The translations under genes were made by a program, and so were the position numbers. From Clostridium magnum DSM 2767 (GTDB lineage: Bacteria; Bacillota; Clostridia; Clostridiales; Clostridiaceae): a stretch of DNA of 64,000 bases. The notes below the pieces were generated by a model. The model did no database searches and was not told where the DNA came from. It was given only the letters and a program-made list of their open reading frames with translations. This document shows positions 36,993 to 47,188 of this stretch, in pieces. The stretch spans positions 62,001 to 126,000 of the forward strand of contig NZ_LWAE01000002.1 of the NCBI RefSeq assembly GCF_001623875.1, written 5' to 3'. Positions within the stretch are counted from its first letter, which is position 1. Every line of letters starts with the position of its first letter.

Positions 36993-37514
36993 ATGGAGTA
37001 CAATTTTGATGATTTCAAAGTACAGGGAACAAAATTTAATTATTATTTTGTATGCAAAAGAAAACTTTGGCTATTTTCTAAGGGAATAGCTATGGAAGAG
37101 GCCAATGATAGAGTACAGCAGGGAAAAATAACTCATGAGTATGCTTACAAAAATAAAGAAGATAAAAAGGAAAAGCTTATTGATGGGTTAATAAAAATAG
37201 ATATCTTAGAAAAAGAAGATATAAGAGAAGTTAAGCTGTCAAGTAAAATGAAGGATTCAGATAGGATGCAATTATTATATTATCTTTATTACTTAAAACA
37301 GCTAGGAATAATCAAAAGAGGTACGCTTAATTATGTAAAAGAAAGAAGAGTTGAAGAAGTAGTTTTAACTATTCAGGATGAAGAGAAAATTGAAGAAGTT
37401 CTTAAAGAAATTAAAAATATTTTGAAGTTTAAATATCCGCCTAAGGTAGAAAAATTGACCTATTGTAAAAAGTGTGCTTATTATGAATATTGCTATGTAA
37501 AGGAGATAGATTAG
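36993..37514 (+). CDS. cas4: CRISPR adaptation exonuclease Cas4
   Basis: 173 residues. Fe-S ligands are C21 (FVCKRKLW) and C158, C161, C167 (CKKCAYYEYC). The middle (KEDIREVKLSSKM) carries the RecB-like nuclease strands; DILEKEDIREVKLS includes the E-V-K motif. Cas4 sets PAM choice and prespacer trimming together with Cas1-Cas2. The stop codon touches the cas1 start. Confidence 0.93.
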   Translation: MEYNFDDFKVQGTKFNYYFVCKRKLWLFSKGIAMEEANDRVQQGKITHEYAYKNKEDKKEKLIDGLIKIDILEKEDIREVKLSSKMKDSDRMQLLYYLYYLKQLGIIKRGTLNYVKERRVEEVVLTIQDEEKIEEVLKEIKNILKFKYPPKVEKLTYCKKCAYYEYCYVKEID

Positions 37515-38498
37515 ATGGGTAAGGATTATTATATTTTTTCTAATGGAAGAATGAAAAGAAAAGAAAATACAATTTATTTTATTGACAGTGAAGAAAATAA
37601 AAAAGCTATACCAATTGAGGATATAGAACGATTGCATTTGTTTGGAGAGATAGATATTAATACAAAGTTATTAAATTATGTATCAAAATACAGTATTTTA
37701 ATTAGTGTGTATAATTATTATGGATTTTATAGTGGTACTTACTATTCAAGAAAGAAAAATGTAGCAGGAGTTTTAATAGTCAATCAATCTAGAGCATATT
37801 TAGATGAAAATAAAAGATTAGAGATAGCTAAAGCATTTATAGATGCAGCATTTCACCATATGCTTAGAAATATTAGAAGACATAGTACTGTACCAAAAGA
37901 AATTATTGATTATATTATAAAAGAACGAGAAAATATGAATAATTCTAAATCTATAGAAGAATTAATGGGGGCAGAAGGAAGGGGACGCAAAAAATATTAT
38001 GAATCATTTAATTATTTTTTAAAGAATGACTTTTATTTTAATAGTAGACAAAAAAGACCGCCTACAGATCTAATAAATGCATTGATCTCTTTCGGTAATT
38101 CAATGATGTATACAACAACCTTAGGAGAAATATACAAAACTCAATTAGATCCAACTATAAGTTATCTGCATGAACCTTCTACAAAGAGGTTTTCATTAAG
38201 TCTTGATATATCTGAGGTATTTAAACCTCTTATTATTGATAGTATTATATTTACTCTTATAAATAAAAATATGATAACAGTAAAAGATTTTATTATAGAG
38301 GAAGGCTTATGTTATCTAAATGAAAATGGTAAAAAGAAATTTATTAGAGAATATGAAAATAAGCTTTCTACAACTATAAAGCATAGATCTTTAAATAGAA
38401 AGGTGTCATACAGAACCTTAATTAAGCTTGAATGCTATAAGTTGATAAAATCAGTAATTGAAGATGAAAGGTATAATGCTCTTAAGGCATGGTGGTAA
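37515..38498 (+). CDS. cas1: CRISPR integrase Cas1
   Basis: 327 residues. The metal-binding residues are visible: Glu in GAEGRGRKKYYES near 153, His in SYLHEPSTKRFSL near 218 and Asp in SLDISEVFKPL near 232. The start is directly after the cas4 stop, with GGAGATAG as ribosome site inside cas4. With Cas2 it inserts new spacers at the leader end. Confidence 0.96.
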   Translation: MGKDYYIFSNGRMKRKENTIYFIDSEENKKAIPIEDIERLHLFGEIDINTKLLNYVSKYSILISVYNYYGFYSGTYYSRKKNVAGVLIVNQSRAYLDENKRLEIAKAFIDAAFHHMLRNIRRHSTVPKEIIDYIIKERENMNNSKSIEELMGAEGRGRKKYYESFNYFLKNDFYFNSRQKRPPTDLINALISFGNSMMYTTTLGEIYKTQLDPTISYLHEPSTKRFSLSLDISEVFKPLIIDSIIFTLINKNMITVKDFIIEEGLCYLNENGKKKFIREYENKLSTTIKHRSLNRKVSYRTLIKLECYKLIKSVIEDERYNALKAWW

Positions 38499-38502
38499 TT
38501 AT

Positions 38503-38766
38503 ATGTTTGTTGTGGTAACCTATGATGTAGGAGAAAAAAGGGTAAATAGAGTAAGAAAAAAATTGAAAATGTATTTAACATGGACACAAAATTCTGTTTT
38601 TGAAGGAGAAATAACAGAAGCGAAATTGAAAAAGTGTCTAGCAGAGCTTGATGCAATGCTTATTAAATGTGAAGACTCTTTATATATTTATAGAGTGAAA
38701 AACAGTAATAATATTAAGAAGGATATTCTAGGTGAACTTAAAAATTATGATGATTTATTTGTATGA
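38503..38766 (+). CDS. cas2: CRISPR adaptation protein Cas2
   Basis: 87 residues starting MFVVVTYDVGEKRVNRVRKK, the Cas2 ferredoxin-fold signature with the conserved Asp after the first strand. ATG 38503 is four bases after the cas1 stop and gives the normal Cas2 length; a longer in-frame start at 38458 would lie within cas1. Confidence 0.95.
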   Translation: MFVVVTYDVGEKRVNRVRKKLKMYLTWTQNSVFEGEITEAKLKKCLAELDAMLIKCEDSLYIYRVKNSNNIKKDILGELKNYDDLFV

Positions 38767-38977
38767 TTAGTTACAAAATTATATAGAAGTATGAGCTTTG
38801 CAGTAAATCATAAAAAAGATAGAATGAGTTTAAAGCGGCATAATAGGAGGATTCTAAGAGCTTTTTAAGTAATATTTTAAAATATTACTGGAGATCTACT
38901 GCATATAAGGATTAAAACGTGTATAATAGACGTTAAGAAATGGCTATTTTAGGTGGTTTTTTTGTTTAATTTTTAGG
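38767..38977 (+). promoter_or_regulatory. CRISPR leader
   Basis: 211 AT-rich bases between cas2 and the first repeat, ending in long T-tracts typical of leaders. TATAAT at 38922-38927 is a possible -10 for the array transcript, though no clear -35 is present 17 bases upstream. Its position beside cas2 and the intact repeats next to it mark this as the acquisition end. Confidence 0.75.
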
Positions 38978-41154
38978 GTTTTAGATTAACTATAAGGAAT
39001 GTAAATTTGCTAAGTATTGAGTGAACGGGGAACCCCATGTCCCGTTTTAGATTAACTATAAGGAATGTAAATGTAGTTGAGATAGTAGGTATTTCTATTG
39101 TCTTTGCTCGTTTTAGATTAACTATAAGGAATGTAAATTTATTATTTGGAATGGATAAGGTAGATATAACAAAGGTTTTAGATTAACTATAAGGAATGTA
39201 AATAAGGTAAGACTTATATAGTAGGTAGACGTATATTTAGTTTTAGATTAACTATAAGGAATGTAAATATATCAATGGTATTAGGATAATTCTCTTTAGC
39301 AACCTGTTTTAGATTAACTATAAGGAATGTAAATTGGCCTAAGAAGGTTCCAGATATACCTAATTCTCCGGTTTTAGATTAACTATAAGGAATGTAAATG
39401 AAGCAACAAAAGAAGCTTATGCAAACATAGCCAAGTTTTAGATTAACTATAAGGAATGTAAATCAGGAAGTACAGCTAATACATATGTAATAACTTTAAG
39501 TTTTAGATTAACTATAAGGAATGTAAATTCAAGATTTACATACATATGGTTATAACCATATTCAGTTTTAGATTAACTATAAGGAATGTAAATTGTAAAC
39601 TAATTTTAAGACTATATTCTATTTGCTATAGTTTTAGATTAACTATAAGGAATGTAAATATTGGATTTTCATTAAACTCTAGTTCTTCGCATTCAGGTTT
39701 TAGATTAACTATAAGGAATGTAAATATTGTACTTGATTGTTTAACATTCTTATTTGGTCAACGTTTTAGATTAACTATAAGGAATGTAAATGAAAATTCA
39801 TACTCACAATCATATTCTGTACCATCTGTTTTAGATTAACTATAAGGAATGTAAATAAAACGTCGCTAAGGCTAGAACTCCAACTACTAAATAGTTTTAG
39901 ATTAACTATAAGGAATGTAAATTTTAGCCACGTAATCTGAGTTGCGAGTATCTATAGGTTTTAGATTAACTATAAGGAATGTAAATTAAGTACCAATAGA
40001 TGTTATATAAGACAATTTACTAAGTTTTAGATTAACTATAAGGAATGTAAATCGAATTAAATAATGCAACTGATTAGCATTATAAATTGTTTTAGATTAA
40101 CTATAAGGAATGTAAATCTTGTAAGAATAGTTGTTATTACAAGTTCCCACCGCGTTTTAGATTAACTATAAGGAATGTAAATATAGCTCCGGTTTTGCAA
40201 CGTGATTCAGATGCTTATGAGTTTTAGATTAACTATAAGGAATGTAAATCCAGTAATGACAAGACAGCAAGTATTGAATTGGTATAGTTTTAGATTAACT
40301 ATAAGGAATGTAAATTAAGTTCCCTTTAAAACCCAGGAATTGCTAGATAACTGTTTTAGATTAACTATAAGGAATGTAAATACAAGTCTCACAAGTTCTG
40401 ATCCTTCTTTTGTCTTCAGTTTTAGATTAACTATAAGGAATGTAAATTAGTGGAGGTAATCCCTTGACTGTCCCGACGGGCTTAGTTTTAGATTAACTAT
40501 AAGGAATGTAAATGAAGCTATGGAAGATATTTTAGGCAAAAAAACTTATGTTTTAGATTAACTATAAGGAATGTAAATATATTAGTTATTTTTTCTTTTT
40601 CGTGAACTACAAAGAGTTTTAGATTAACTATAAGGAATGTAAATGAGCAATCACTGAACTAATTACAGTATATAAGGATTAGTTTTAGATTAACTATAAG
40701 GAATGTAAATTAGGATGAATTAATGCCATATAAATTTGTTTAGCACGTTTTAGATTAACTATAAGGAATGTAAATCAATTACTAGACCTATTGGGTTAGC
40801 TAACATTGCTAGTTTTAGATTAACTATAAGGAATGTAAATGAGCACCTGCAATTAATAGATGTGCATATTGATTTAGGTTTTAGATTAACTATAAGGAAT
40901 GTAAATGTTGGATAGGTACATAACTTTCATCTAAATAATCCATGTTTTAGATTAACTATAAGGAATGTAAATATTAAAGAGGTAGCTAATTATTATATTA
41001 CCAAAACGTTTTAGATTAACTATAAGGAATGTAAATGATAAAACAGAGTTGCCAGCATGGTTTTAGATTAACTATGAGGAATGTAAATGTTGGTATAGGG
41101 ATTATCGCAACTTTCACAGGTATTAGTTTTAGATTAACTATAAGGAGTGCAAAA
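38978..41154 (+). CRISPR. CRISPR array, 34 repeats and 33 spacers, subtype I-B
   Basis: The 29-nt repeat starts GTTTTAGATTAACTATAAGG and ends AATGTAAAT. I count repeat starts from 38978 to 41126. Repeats 1-32 are identical; repeat 33 (41060) has A to G in ACTATGAGG; repeat 34 (41126) keeps the first 21 or so bases and then changes to GAGTGCAAAA, where a dnaB-like fragment begins. Spacers are 35-38 nt, except spacer 32 (41037-41059), which has only 23. No duplicate spacers were seen. The leader is on the cas2 side, so the 3' end is the oldest. Confidence 0.98.
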
Positions 41155-41205
41155 ACTTGAAGATTAAAGAAGAGCCGGAGATTGTTTTTATTGACTACCT
41201 TGATA
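41146..41205 (+). pseudogene. dnaB fragment fused to the last CRISPR repeat
   Basis: About 60 bases match 22713-22772 of dnaB (LKIKEEPEIVFIDYL in place of LKIKEGLDIVFIDYL). They begin inside repeat 34. The rest of 41206-41350 has no gene I can identify. Confidence 0.75.
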
Positions 41206-41353
41206 AAAAATTAGTCTTATCTAATAAGTGTCAACAATGTAGGTACTAATGACATTTTTTATTCCTATAGTTTTGATATTAGTATGGGATTGAAAGAAGT
41301 AAATATAGCAGGTTCAAGACAAGCTTTCCACTATAGGAGTATGTAATCACAAG

Positions 41354-41382
41354 AAAAAGCTGTTGGAGAATATCCAACAGCT
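41354..41382 (-). terminator. Terminator of the gntP operon
   Basis: AGCTGTTGGA (41358-41367) pairs with TCCAACAGCT (41373-41382); read on the minus strand, TTTTTC follows. It lies about 60 bases after the gntP stop. Confidence 0.85.
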
Positions 41383-41443
41383 CTATATTAGCCAAATCAC
41401 TAACTAATATCTTAAAAAATTTAGTTCCACTACCAACTTAATA

Positions 41444-42802
41444 CTAGATAAACATGTTCAATACCAAAATACAGATTAATCCTGTTATCGACAAAATGGT
41501 TGATAGTAAAGTCCAGGTTGAGAATGTTTCCTTCAAGCTTAAACCAAAGTATTCTTTAACCATCCAGAAGCCTGCATCGTTTACATGGGAGGCTACAGCA
41601 CTTCCACATCCAGTCGCAAGTGTTACTAAAGCCAAATTAACATGGCCATAGTTAGCAAGTATTGGAATAACTAAACCTGATGTTGACAATGCTGCCACAG
41701 TTGCAGAACCTAAGGAAATACGTAAGATTGCTGCAACTATCCATGCAAGTAGTATAGGTGATATAGAGCTTCCGTTGAATAATGTAGCAATATATTTACC
41801 AACGCCGCCATCGATTAGCACTTGTTTAAAAGCACCACCACCACCAATAATTAAAAGCATCATTCCAATTGACGCAGCTGCTGATGAACAAGAAGCTCCC
41901 ACTTGTTTAATTGGAATTTTTCTTCCTATTCCCATTGTATAAACTGCAACCATTAAGGATATAAGCATTGCTGTATCTGGATTACCAATAAAGTCAATAA
42001 AGGTGAAAAATCCATTACCTTTAATTCCTGCTGTCTTTTGTGCCATTGAAACTATTGTTGCAACCATCATCAAAATAACAGGAAACATTGCTGTTATTAA
42101 ACTGATTCCAAAACTAGGCGTTTCTTCCATTTTAAATGTTTTTTGTTCACCTAAAGATTCAATATTGCCAGCTTTTTCAAAGGCGCTTGGTATGATTTTT
42201 TTAGCAACCTTAGTAAATAATAGGCCTGATACAATAATACATGGGATTGATACAAGAATACCGTATAATAAAACCGTTCCAATATCTGCCTTATATGCTG
42301 AAGCTATTACTGTTGGTCCTGGATGTGGAGGTAGGAAACCATGTGTTACTAATAAAGCAGAAAGCATAGGAATACCTAAGTACATTGGGGAAACTTTTAA
42401 TTCTTTTGCAATAGAGAATATAATTGGAATTAACAAAACCAATCCCACTTCAAAGAACATTGCAATACCAACAACAAATGAAGCAATTACAACAGCCAAT
42501 TGAATTCGTTTTTCACCAAACTTGTTAATCAAAGTCATAGCAATACAATGTGCTCCACCTGAATCAGCAACTAATTTACCGATCATGGCACCAAGACCAA
42601 ATATTACAGCGATATGGCCAAGAGTTCCACCTATACCAGATTCAATTGTTGTAACAATTTTTCCAGCGGGTATGCCCAAGCCTAAAGCTACAGCAAATGA
42701 AACAAGTAACAATGCAATAAATGTATTTAATTTAAATTTAGAAATTAATATAATTAACAACACTACCCCTAGTGCTACCATTAATAATGGCATAACATTC
42801 AC
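41444..42802 (-). CDS. gntP: GntP-family gluconate/sugar-acid permease
   Basis: 452 residues with about 12-14 TM helices. IESGIGGTLGHIAVIFGLGA, MFFEVGLVLLIPI and THGFLPPHPGPT are GntP family landmarks. The family imports gluconate or related sugar acids with protons. It is the last gene of an operon with a sugar-acid dehydratase and an aldolase, so the substrate is probably an aldonic acid such as xylonate or galactonate. ATG 42802 has AGGGGTGA upstream. Confidence 0.93.
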   Translation of the reverse strand: MNVMPLLMVALGVVLLIILISKFKLNTFIALLLVSFAVALGLGIPAGKIVTTIESGIGGTLGHIAVIFGLGAMIGKLVADSGGAHCIAMTLINKFGEKRIQLAVVIASFVVGIAMFFEVGLVLLIPIIFSIAKELKVSPMYLGIPMLSALLVTHGFLPPHPGPTVIASAYKADIGTVLLYGILVSIPCIIVSGLLFTKVAKKIIPSAFEKAGNIESLGEQKTFKMEETPSFGISLITAMFPVILMMVATIVSMAQKTAGIKGNGFFTFIDFIGNPDTAMLISLMVAVYTMGIGRKIPIKQVGASCSSAAASIGMMLLIIGGGGAFKQVLIDGGVGKYIATLFNGSSISPILLAWIVAAILRISLGSATVAALSTSGLVIPILANYGHVNLALVTLATGCGSAVASHVNDAGFWMVKEYFGLSLKETFSTWTLLSTILSITGLICILVLNMFI

Positions 42803-42948
42803 CCCTAATCTCTTTATTTTTTGGTTATGTTAGATGAAATTGTGGATTTTGAAAAGTAAATTGAAAGTATTACTGAATTAATCTAATGATTTAATGTTCC
42901 GCACCCACAATATTATCTAACAGAGTCTATTTTTCTTACAATAACTAA

Positions 42949-44922
42949 TTATTCTTTAGACAATGCTTTCTTACCGGCTTCAAGTACTTCAATAATTTTA
43001 TCTACATCATATACGCTTCCACCCCAAGTTCCGCCACTTACGGATTGAAGTGCTGCCCATAATCTTGTATCATCTGGAAGACTTGAATTAGGTTTAAGAT
43101 CTGAATGAGGTTCACGGTCTTCTAAGAATTTAGCTGCTTCTTCATAAGAAAGCATGTTATTCTCAGTTCCAATGAAATTAATTGAACCCTCAAGTTTATT
43201 AGTATCAACTATGATTTCAATAATATCTCCCTCTCTTAATTTTCCAATAGGACCTCCTTCTAATGCTTCAGGCCCTACATGTCCAAAACAAGCACCTGTA
43301 GAAACACCAGAAAAACGTGCATCTGTAATTAGAGAAACATGCTTACCAAAAGGTAATTTTTTTAAAGCAGAAGTTAACTGGTATGTCTCTTCCATTCCTG
43401 TTCCTAGTGGGCCGCCACCCATTACGATCATTATGTCACCAGCTTTAATGCTTCCACTATCCTTAAGGGCTTTAATAGCTGCCTTTTCAGATGTGAAAAC
43501 TTTAGCTTTTCCAGTATGTCTAAATACTCCGTCAGCATCTATAACTGATGGGTCAATAGCTGTTGATTTTACTACTGAGCCTTCAGGAGCAATGTTTCCT
43601 AGAGGGAAAGTTACCGTTGATGTTAAGCCTCTTTCTTTTGCCTGGCTTGGGGTCATGATAATTTCATCAGGATTAATTCCATCAATTTCAACTAGACGTT
43701 TTCTGCACTGAGCACGTCTTTCGGATTTTTCCCACCAATCAAGATTAGCTCCAAGTGTTTCTCCTGTAACAGTAAGAACATCTTCATGTAGCAAGCCAAG
43801 TTTTCTTAAATGAAGCATAACCTCTGGAACTCCACCTGCTAAGAATGCGCTGACTGTTGGATAGTTAACTGGTCCAATAGGAAGAACACTTACTAAACGA
43901 GGTACCTTTTTATTAATTCTTGCCCAGTCTTCCACAGTAGGAATTTTACAATTAGCAGCATGTGCAATTGCTGGTAGATGAAGAAGCAAGTTTGTTGAGC
44001 CTCCAAAAGCAGCGTGAATCATCATGGCATTCTCGATTGCCTTATCTGTAATAATATCTTTAGTGGTTATTCCGTTGCTGGTCATATCTAAAACAGCTTG
44101 AGCTGATTGTCTAGCAATTTCTTTCCATATTGGCTGACCAGAAGGTGCTAAAGCAGAGTGAGGTAATGCTAGTCCTAATGCTTCAGCAATAACTTGAGAA
44201 GTACCAGCTGTACCTAAGAATTGACATCCTCCACCAGCAGAAGCACAAGCATTACATCCCACACGACAAGCATCTTCTAATGAGAGTTCATTATTAGCAA
44301 ATCTAACGCCAATAGTTTGAACAGTTCCTGCATCTTCGCCTTCTATAGGTTGAAGTGTTGCACCACCAGGAACAATTATAGTTGGCAGATCATGCATAGA
44401 TGCCAGTGACATCATCATGGCAGGCAGACCTTTATCACATGAAGCCACTCCCATTACTGCACGACGTGTTGGTAATGAACGAATTAAGCGGCGAAATACT
44501 ACTGCTGCATCATTACGATAAGGTAGAGAGTCAAACATTCCAGTTGTACCCTGACTACGGCCGTCACATGGATCTGTTACGTATGCAGCGTAAGGAACGC
44601 CACCAAGTTTTTTGATTTCTTCAGCTGCTTCGCTCATTTGCACTCCTAATTCAAAGTGACCTGTATGTAATCCTACGGCAATTGGAGTACCATCATTATT
44701 ACGAATTCCTCCTTGAGTGCTAAGTATTAATACTTCGCCACCTAGGAGTGTAGATGGTTCCCATCCCATACCAGCATTTAAAGTCATTCCAAATATATTG
44801 CCGCTAGGTGAATTTTTTAACAATTCTGGGGTAAGAGGAAGAGAACCTTTTGGTCCTTCCGCATGAGTATGAATTTCATATAAAGATTTTTCTTCTTCTC
44901 CATAAATTGATTTTAATGTCAT
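42949..44922 (-). CDS. yagF: Sugar-acid dehydratase, YjhG/YagF family
   Basis: 657 residues, the usual length of this IlvD/Edd branch. Cluster-binding Cys candidates are in [26 protein letters not shown] and [23 protein letters not shown] and [16 protein letters not shown] are family motifs. E. coli YagF and YjhG dehydrate D-xylonate to 2-keto-3-deoxyxylonate, which the aldolase made by the preceding gene would split. Exact substrate here is inferred from the family. GGAAGG lies upstream of the ATG. Confidence 0.92.
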   Translation of the reverse strand: MTLKSIYGEEEKSLYEIHTHAEGPKGSLPLTPELLKNSPSGNIFGMTLNAGMGWEPSTLLGGEVLILSTQGGIRNNDGTPIAVGLHTGHFELGVQMSEAAEEIKKLGGVPYAAYVTDPCDGRSQGTTGMFDSLPYRNDAAVVFRRLIRSLPTRRAVMGVASCDKGLPAMMMSLASMHDLPTIIVPGGATLQPIEGEDAGTVQTIGVRFANNELSLEDACRVGCNACASAGGGCQFLGTAGTSQVIAEALGLALPHSALAPSGQPIWKEIARQSAQAVLDMTSNGITTKDIITDKAIENAMMIHAAFGGSTNLLLHLPAIAHAANCKIPTVEDWARINKKVPRLVSVLPIGPVNYPTVSAFLAGGVPEVMLHLRKLGLLHEDVLTVTGETLGANLDWWEKSERRAQCRKRLVEIDGINPDEIIMTPSQAKERGLTSTVTFPLGNIAPEGSVVKSTAIDPSVIDADGVFRHTGKAKVFTSEKAAIKALKDSGSIKAGDIMIVMGGGPLGTGMEETYQLTSALKKLPFGKHVSLITDARFSGVSTGACFGHVGPEALEGGPIGKLREGDIIEIIVDTNKLEGSINFIGTENNMLSYEEAAKFLEDREPHSDLKPNSSLPDDTRLWAALQSVSGGTWGGSVYDVDKIIEVLEAGKKALSKE

Positions 44923-44964
44923 AATTAAACCTTCCCTTCTATAATTTTAAGAAAGTACAACAGA

Positions 44965-45870
44965 TTATTTTGAGATTATATGATCCATCTCTTCCATAAG
45001 CTTTTTAATTGAATTGATTTGGTTCTCATCAGCCTGTAGAAGAGGAGTTTTGCAGTAGTCTTTAATATCTAGACCTTTTAGCATCATTGATTTTTTTAGA
45101 ACTGGAATAAAACATTTGCTAATTTCATATATGTCTGATAACTTATCAATATAATTCTGAATTTCAGCTGCTTTTTCCATATTTTTTTCATTAACTGCTT
45201 TTGCCCAATCTACACAAATTTCTGGATAAACATTGGAAATTGCACTGATGCATCCACTGCCTCCAGCGAGTACATTATGGACAAAATTTTCATCAAAGCC
45301 TGAAAGTACTTCAAACTCAGGAAACTCATTTTTTATAGTTTGAATTAATTTTCTAGTATGTGCCATTGAGGATACTGTATCTTTATAACCAACAATGTTA
45401 CTATGCTTTCTTAATAAATTAAGTGTTAATTCTGGTGATATATCATGTCCAGTTCTGTCTGGGAAGTTATATAAATAAATATTACCTTTTACAGATTCGG
45501 CTACTTTTCCAAAATAGAATTCCAAACTTTCATCTGTTAGACTAAAATAGTATGGGCTAACAATGATAACTCCATCTGCTCCAGCATCAATGGCATAATT
45601 GGAAAGTTCAATTGTATCTTCTACTGTCATACAGCCTGTCCCAATAATAACCTTTGTTCTCTTATTTACATGGGAAACAACAAGATCAATTAATTCCTTC
45701 TTTTGTTCAGTAGACATGGCATAGAATTCACCTGTGCTGCCCATAACAACTAGTCCATCTATACCAGCGTTAATGAGGTAGTCATAAACATTTTTATTTG
45801 CCTGGACATCTAAGTTTCCATCAGCATCAAATGCAGTAATAACAGGTGTTAAAAATTTAGCTTTTTTCAT
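44965..45870 (-). CDS. yagE: 2-keto-3-deoxy sugar-acid aldolase, DapA superfamily (YagE-like)
   Basis: 301 residues, (beta/alpha)8 barrel. Signature elements are GSTGEFYAMSTEQKKEL, the catalytic Tyr in YLYNFPDRTG and the Schiff-base Lys in IVGYKDT. DapA-type lysine synthesis is possible, but the adjacent YagF-type dehydratase, GntP permease and IclR regulator point to cleavage of a 2-keto-3-deoxy acid to pyruvate and an aldehyde (glycolaldehyde if the substrate is xylonate). GAGGAGAG stands seven bases before the ATG. First gene of the operon. Confidence 0.9.
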   Translation of the reverse strand: MKKAKFLTPVITAFDADGNLDVQANKNVYDYLINAGIDGLVVMGSTGEFYAMSTEQKKELIDLVVSHVNKRTKVIIGTGCMTVEDTIELSNYAIDAGADGVIIVSPYYFSLTDESLEFYFGKVAESVKGNIYLYNFPDRTGHDISPELTLNLLRKHSNIVGYKDTVSSMAHTRKLIQTIKNEFPEFEVLSGFDENFVHNVLAGGSGCISAISNVYPEICVDWAKAVNEKNMEKAAEIQNYIDKLSDIYEISKCFIPVLKKSMMLKGLDIKDYCKTPLLQADENQINSIKKLMEEMDHIISK

Positions 45871-46045
45871 ATGTGATCTCTCCTCGTAATTAGATTAAAT
45901 TTAAAGTTTGATTTGCAATTGTTTACATTAATTTGAAACAAAAAGTTAAGTTAATAACTTATCAATTCTAACAAAATAATCGAAACTTTTATATATTTGA
46001 ATGATGAGTTAGAATTTTTAGTGCTGCTATAATAACTTAAAAGAT

Positions 46046-46133
46046 TATTACCTCCTTTTGTTCTTATATACGAATCGCATTTGTTTATACGAATCTTATA
46101 CTTAAATATTATCATATTTTTTTGCCATGTCAA
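46046..46133 (-). promoter_or_regulatory. Promoter and direct-repeat operator upstream of the yagE-like gene
   Basis: On the minus strand: TTGACA (46133-46128), 16-base spacer, TAATAT (46111-46106), then two exact copies of GATTCGTATA (46095-46086 and 46076-46067), starts 19 bases apart, and AGGAGG near 46050. The repeats lie just downstream of the expected start site, where a repressor would block transcription. The divergent IclR protein is the likely ligand-responsive regulator. The AGGAGG has no reading frame behind it, as the yagE-like start is about 180 bases on. Confidence 0.65.
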
Positions 46134-46333
46134 GGTAAAATTTAGGTGATTTTGTGAAAATCAAATAAAATTATGATATTTTTTTAACTATTCTTAAATT
46201 AAAATAAATTTCTCTTATTTCAATTGGAATGTTTTTATACATGTATAAATGGATATTGAATATTGTGAGTAAGATATCTATAATTATTACTATATAATAA
46301 TGTTTTAGAAAAATTTGAATGGCAGGTGTAAGT

Positions 46334-47083
46334 ATGGGACATAAACCAACGGAAAGGGTATTAAATATATTAAATCTTTTATCAATTAATCCTAAAGGGC
46401 TAACTTTAACGGAGATTTCTGAAGCAATTGATGTGCCTAAAAGTACTCTTTTTCCTATTATGCAGACAATGTTAGAACGTAACTTTGTTTCTCTTGAAAA
46501 AAACTCTCTAAAATATTCAATCGGGATTTCTGCTTTTTGTATTGGGGCATCCTATCCGCGAGATAAATATATGTTAGACTTTATACAAAAAATAATGAAG
46601 GACATTGTCACTAATATCGATGAAACCTGTCAGATGGGTATTCTTGAAGGGAATAATGTGTTTTATATAGTGAAAGAAGATCCTATAAAAGATATGCATT
46701 TTCGCCTTATTTCCCATGCAGGGAAGAGACTACCTGCTTACTGTACAGCTTTAGGAAAAGCTTTATTAAGCGAATATAGTATTGAAGAAATAAAAGCGCT
46801 TTATCCTGATGGCTTAAAAGCGGTTACGAAAAATACTATAACGGACTTTGCTGTTCTAGAAGAGCAATTAAAAAACATTAGACAAACTCATGTGGCAACA
46901 GAAGTTGAGGAAGTAACAGAATTTTTACGCTGCTATGCCGTTCCCTTGACCTCAAAAGGAAAAACCACTGCAGCTATTAGTATCAGTATTCCAACCTTCC
47001 GAGCTACTGAGGAAAAAAACAAGCTGGCAATTGAATTATTATTAAAAGCAAAAGAACAAATTGATGCTGTTGATTTGGATTAA
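46334..47083 (+). CDS. IclR-family regulator
   Basis: 249 residues. The N-terminal winged helix is VLNILNLLSINPKGLTLTEI and AIDVPKSTLFPIMQTM; the C-terminal GAF-like effector domain includes GKRLPAYCTALGKALLSEYS and RCYAVPLTSKGKTTAAISIS. ATG 46334 has AGGTG seven bases upstream; the in-frame ATG at 46319 has no ribosome site. Divergent from the aldolase-dehydratase-GntP operon, it most likely represses that operon and is relieved by the sugar acid or its keto product (KdgR-like logic). Confidence 0.9.
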   Translation: MGHKPTERVLNILNLLSINPKGLTLTEISEAIDVPKSTLFPIMQTMLERNFVSLEKNSLKYSIGISAFCIGASYPRDKYMLDFIQKIMKDIVTNIDETCQMGILEGNNVFYIVKEDPIKDMHFRLISHAGKRLPAYCTALGKALLSEYSIEEIKALYPDGLKAVTKNTITDFAVLEEQLKNIRQTHVATEVEEVTEFLRCYAVPLTSKGKTTAAISISIPTFRATEEKNKLAIELLLKAKEQIDAVDLD

Positions 47084-47101
47084 GTTAGAGGTGTTATAAC
47101 T

Positions 47102-47167
47102 ATGGATTTTTCAGAACGAACAAAATATGCATTAGCTTATTCTATCAAGGTGTTAATCAGCAATTAA
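47102..47167 (+). pseudogene. 21-codon gene start, truncated
   Basis: MDFSERTKYALAYSIKVLIS, with AGAGGTG upstream and a stop at 47165-47167. It reads like the N-terminal helix of a longer protein, perhaps a TetR-type regulator, cut before its DNA-binding part. The terminator 22 bases later suggests that an internal deletion removed the gene body. Confidence 0.4.
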
Positions 47168-47188
47168 CAATCCTATTGAAAACGACAC

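Noticed and set aside
38458..38502. Longer start for cas2
   Set aside because: It would overlap cas1 and add 15 residues before the conserved first strand; ATG 38503 gives the standard length.
39546..39839. 97-codon frame with repeated FRLTIRNVN units
   Set aside because: It lies entirely within the CRISPR array; the repeated peptide is just the translated repeat.
38978..41154. Self-targeting spacers
   Set aside because: By eye no spacer matches other parts of the window; without a search I do not claim any.
42003..42833. Two long plus-strand frames
   Set aside because: They are antisense shadows of the GntP permease gene, without ribosome sites or recognisable domains.
43154..43711. 185-codon plus-strand frame
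   Set aside because: Antisense to the YagF-like dehydratase, whose frame is strongly conserved.
45951..46133. 60-codon minus-strand frame in the yagE-iclR gap
   Set aside because: Its start overlaps the promoter -35 box, and the AGGAGG in the region is inside it and not before it; likely chance.
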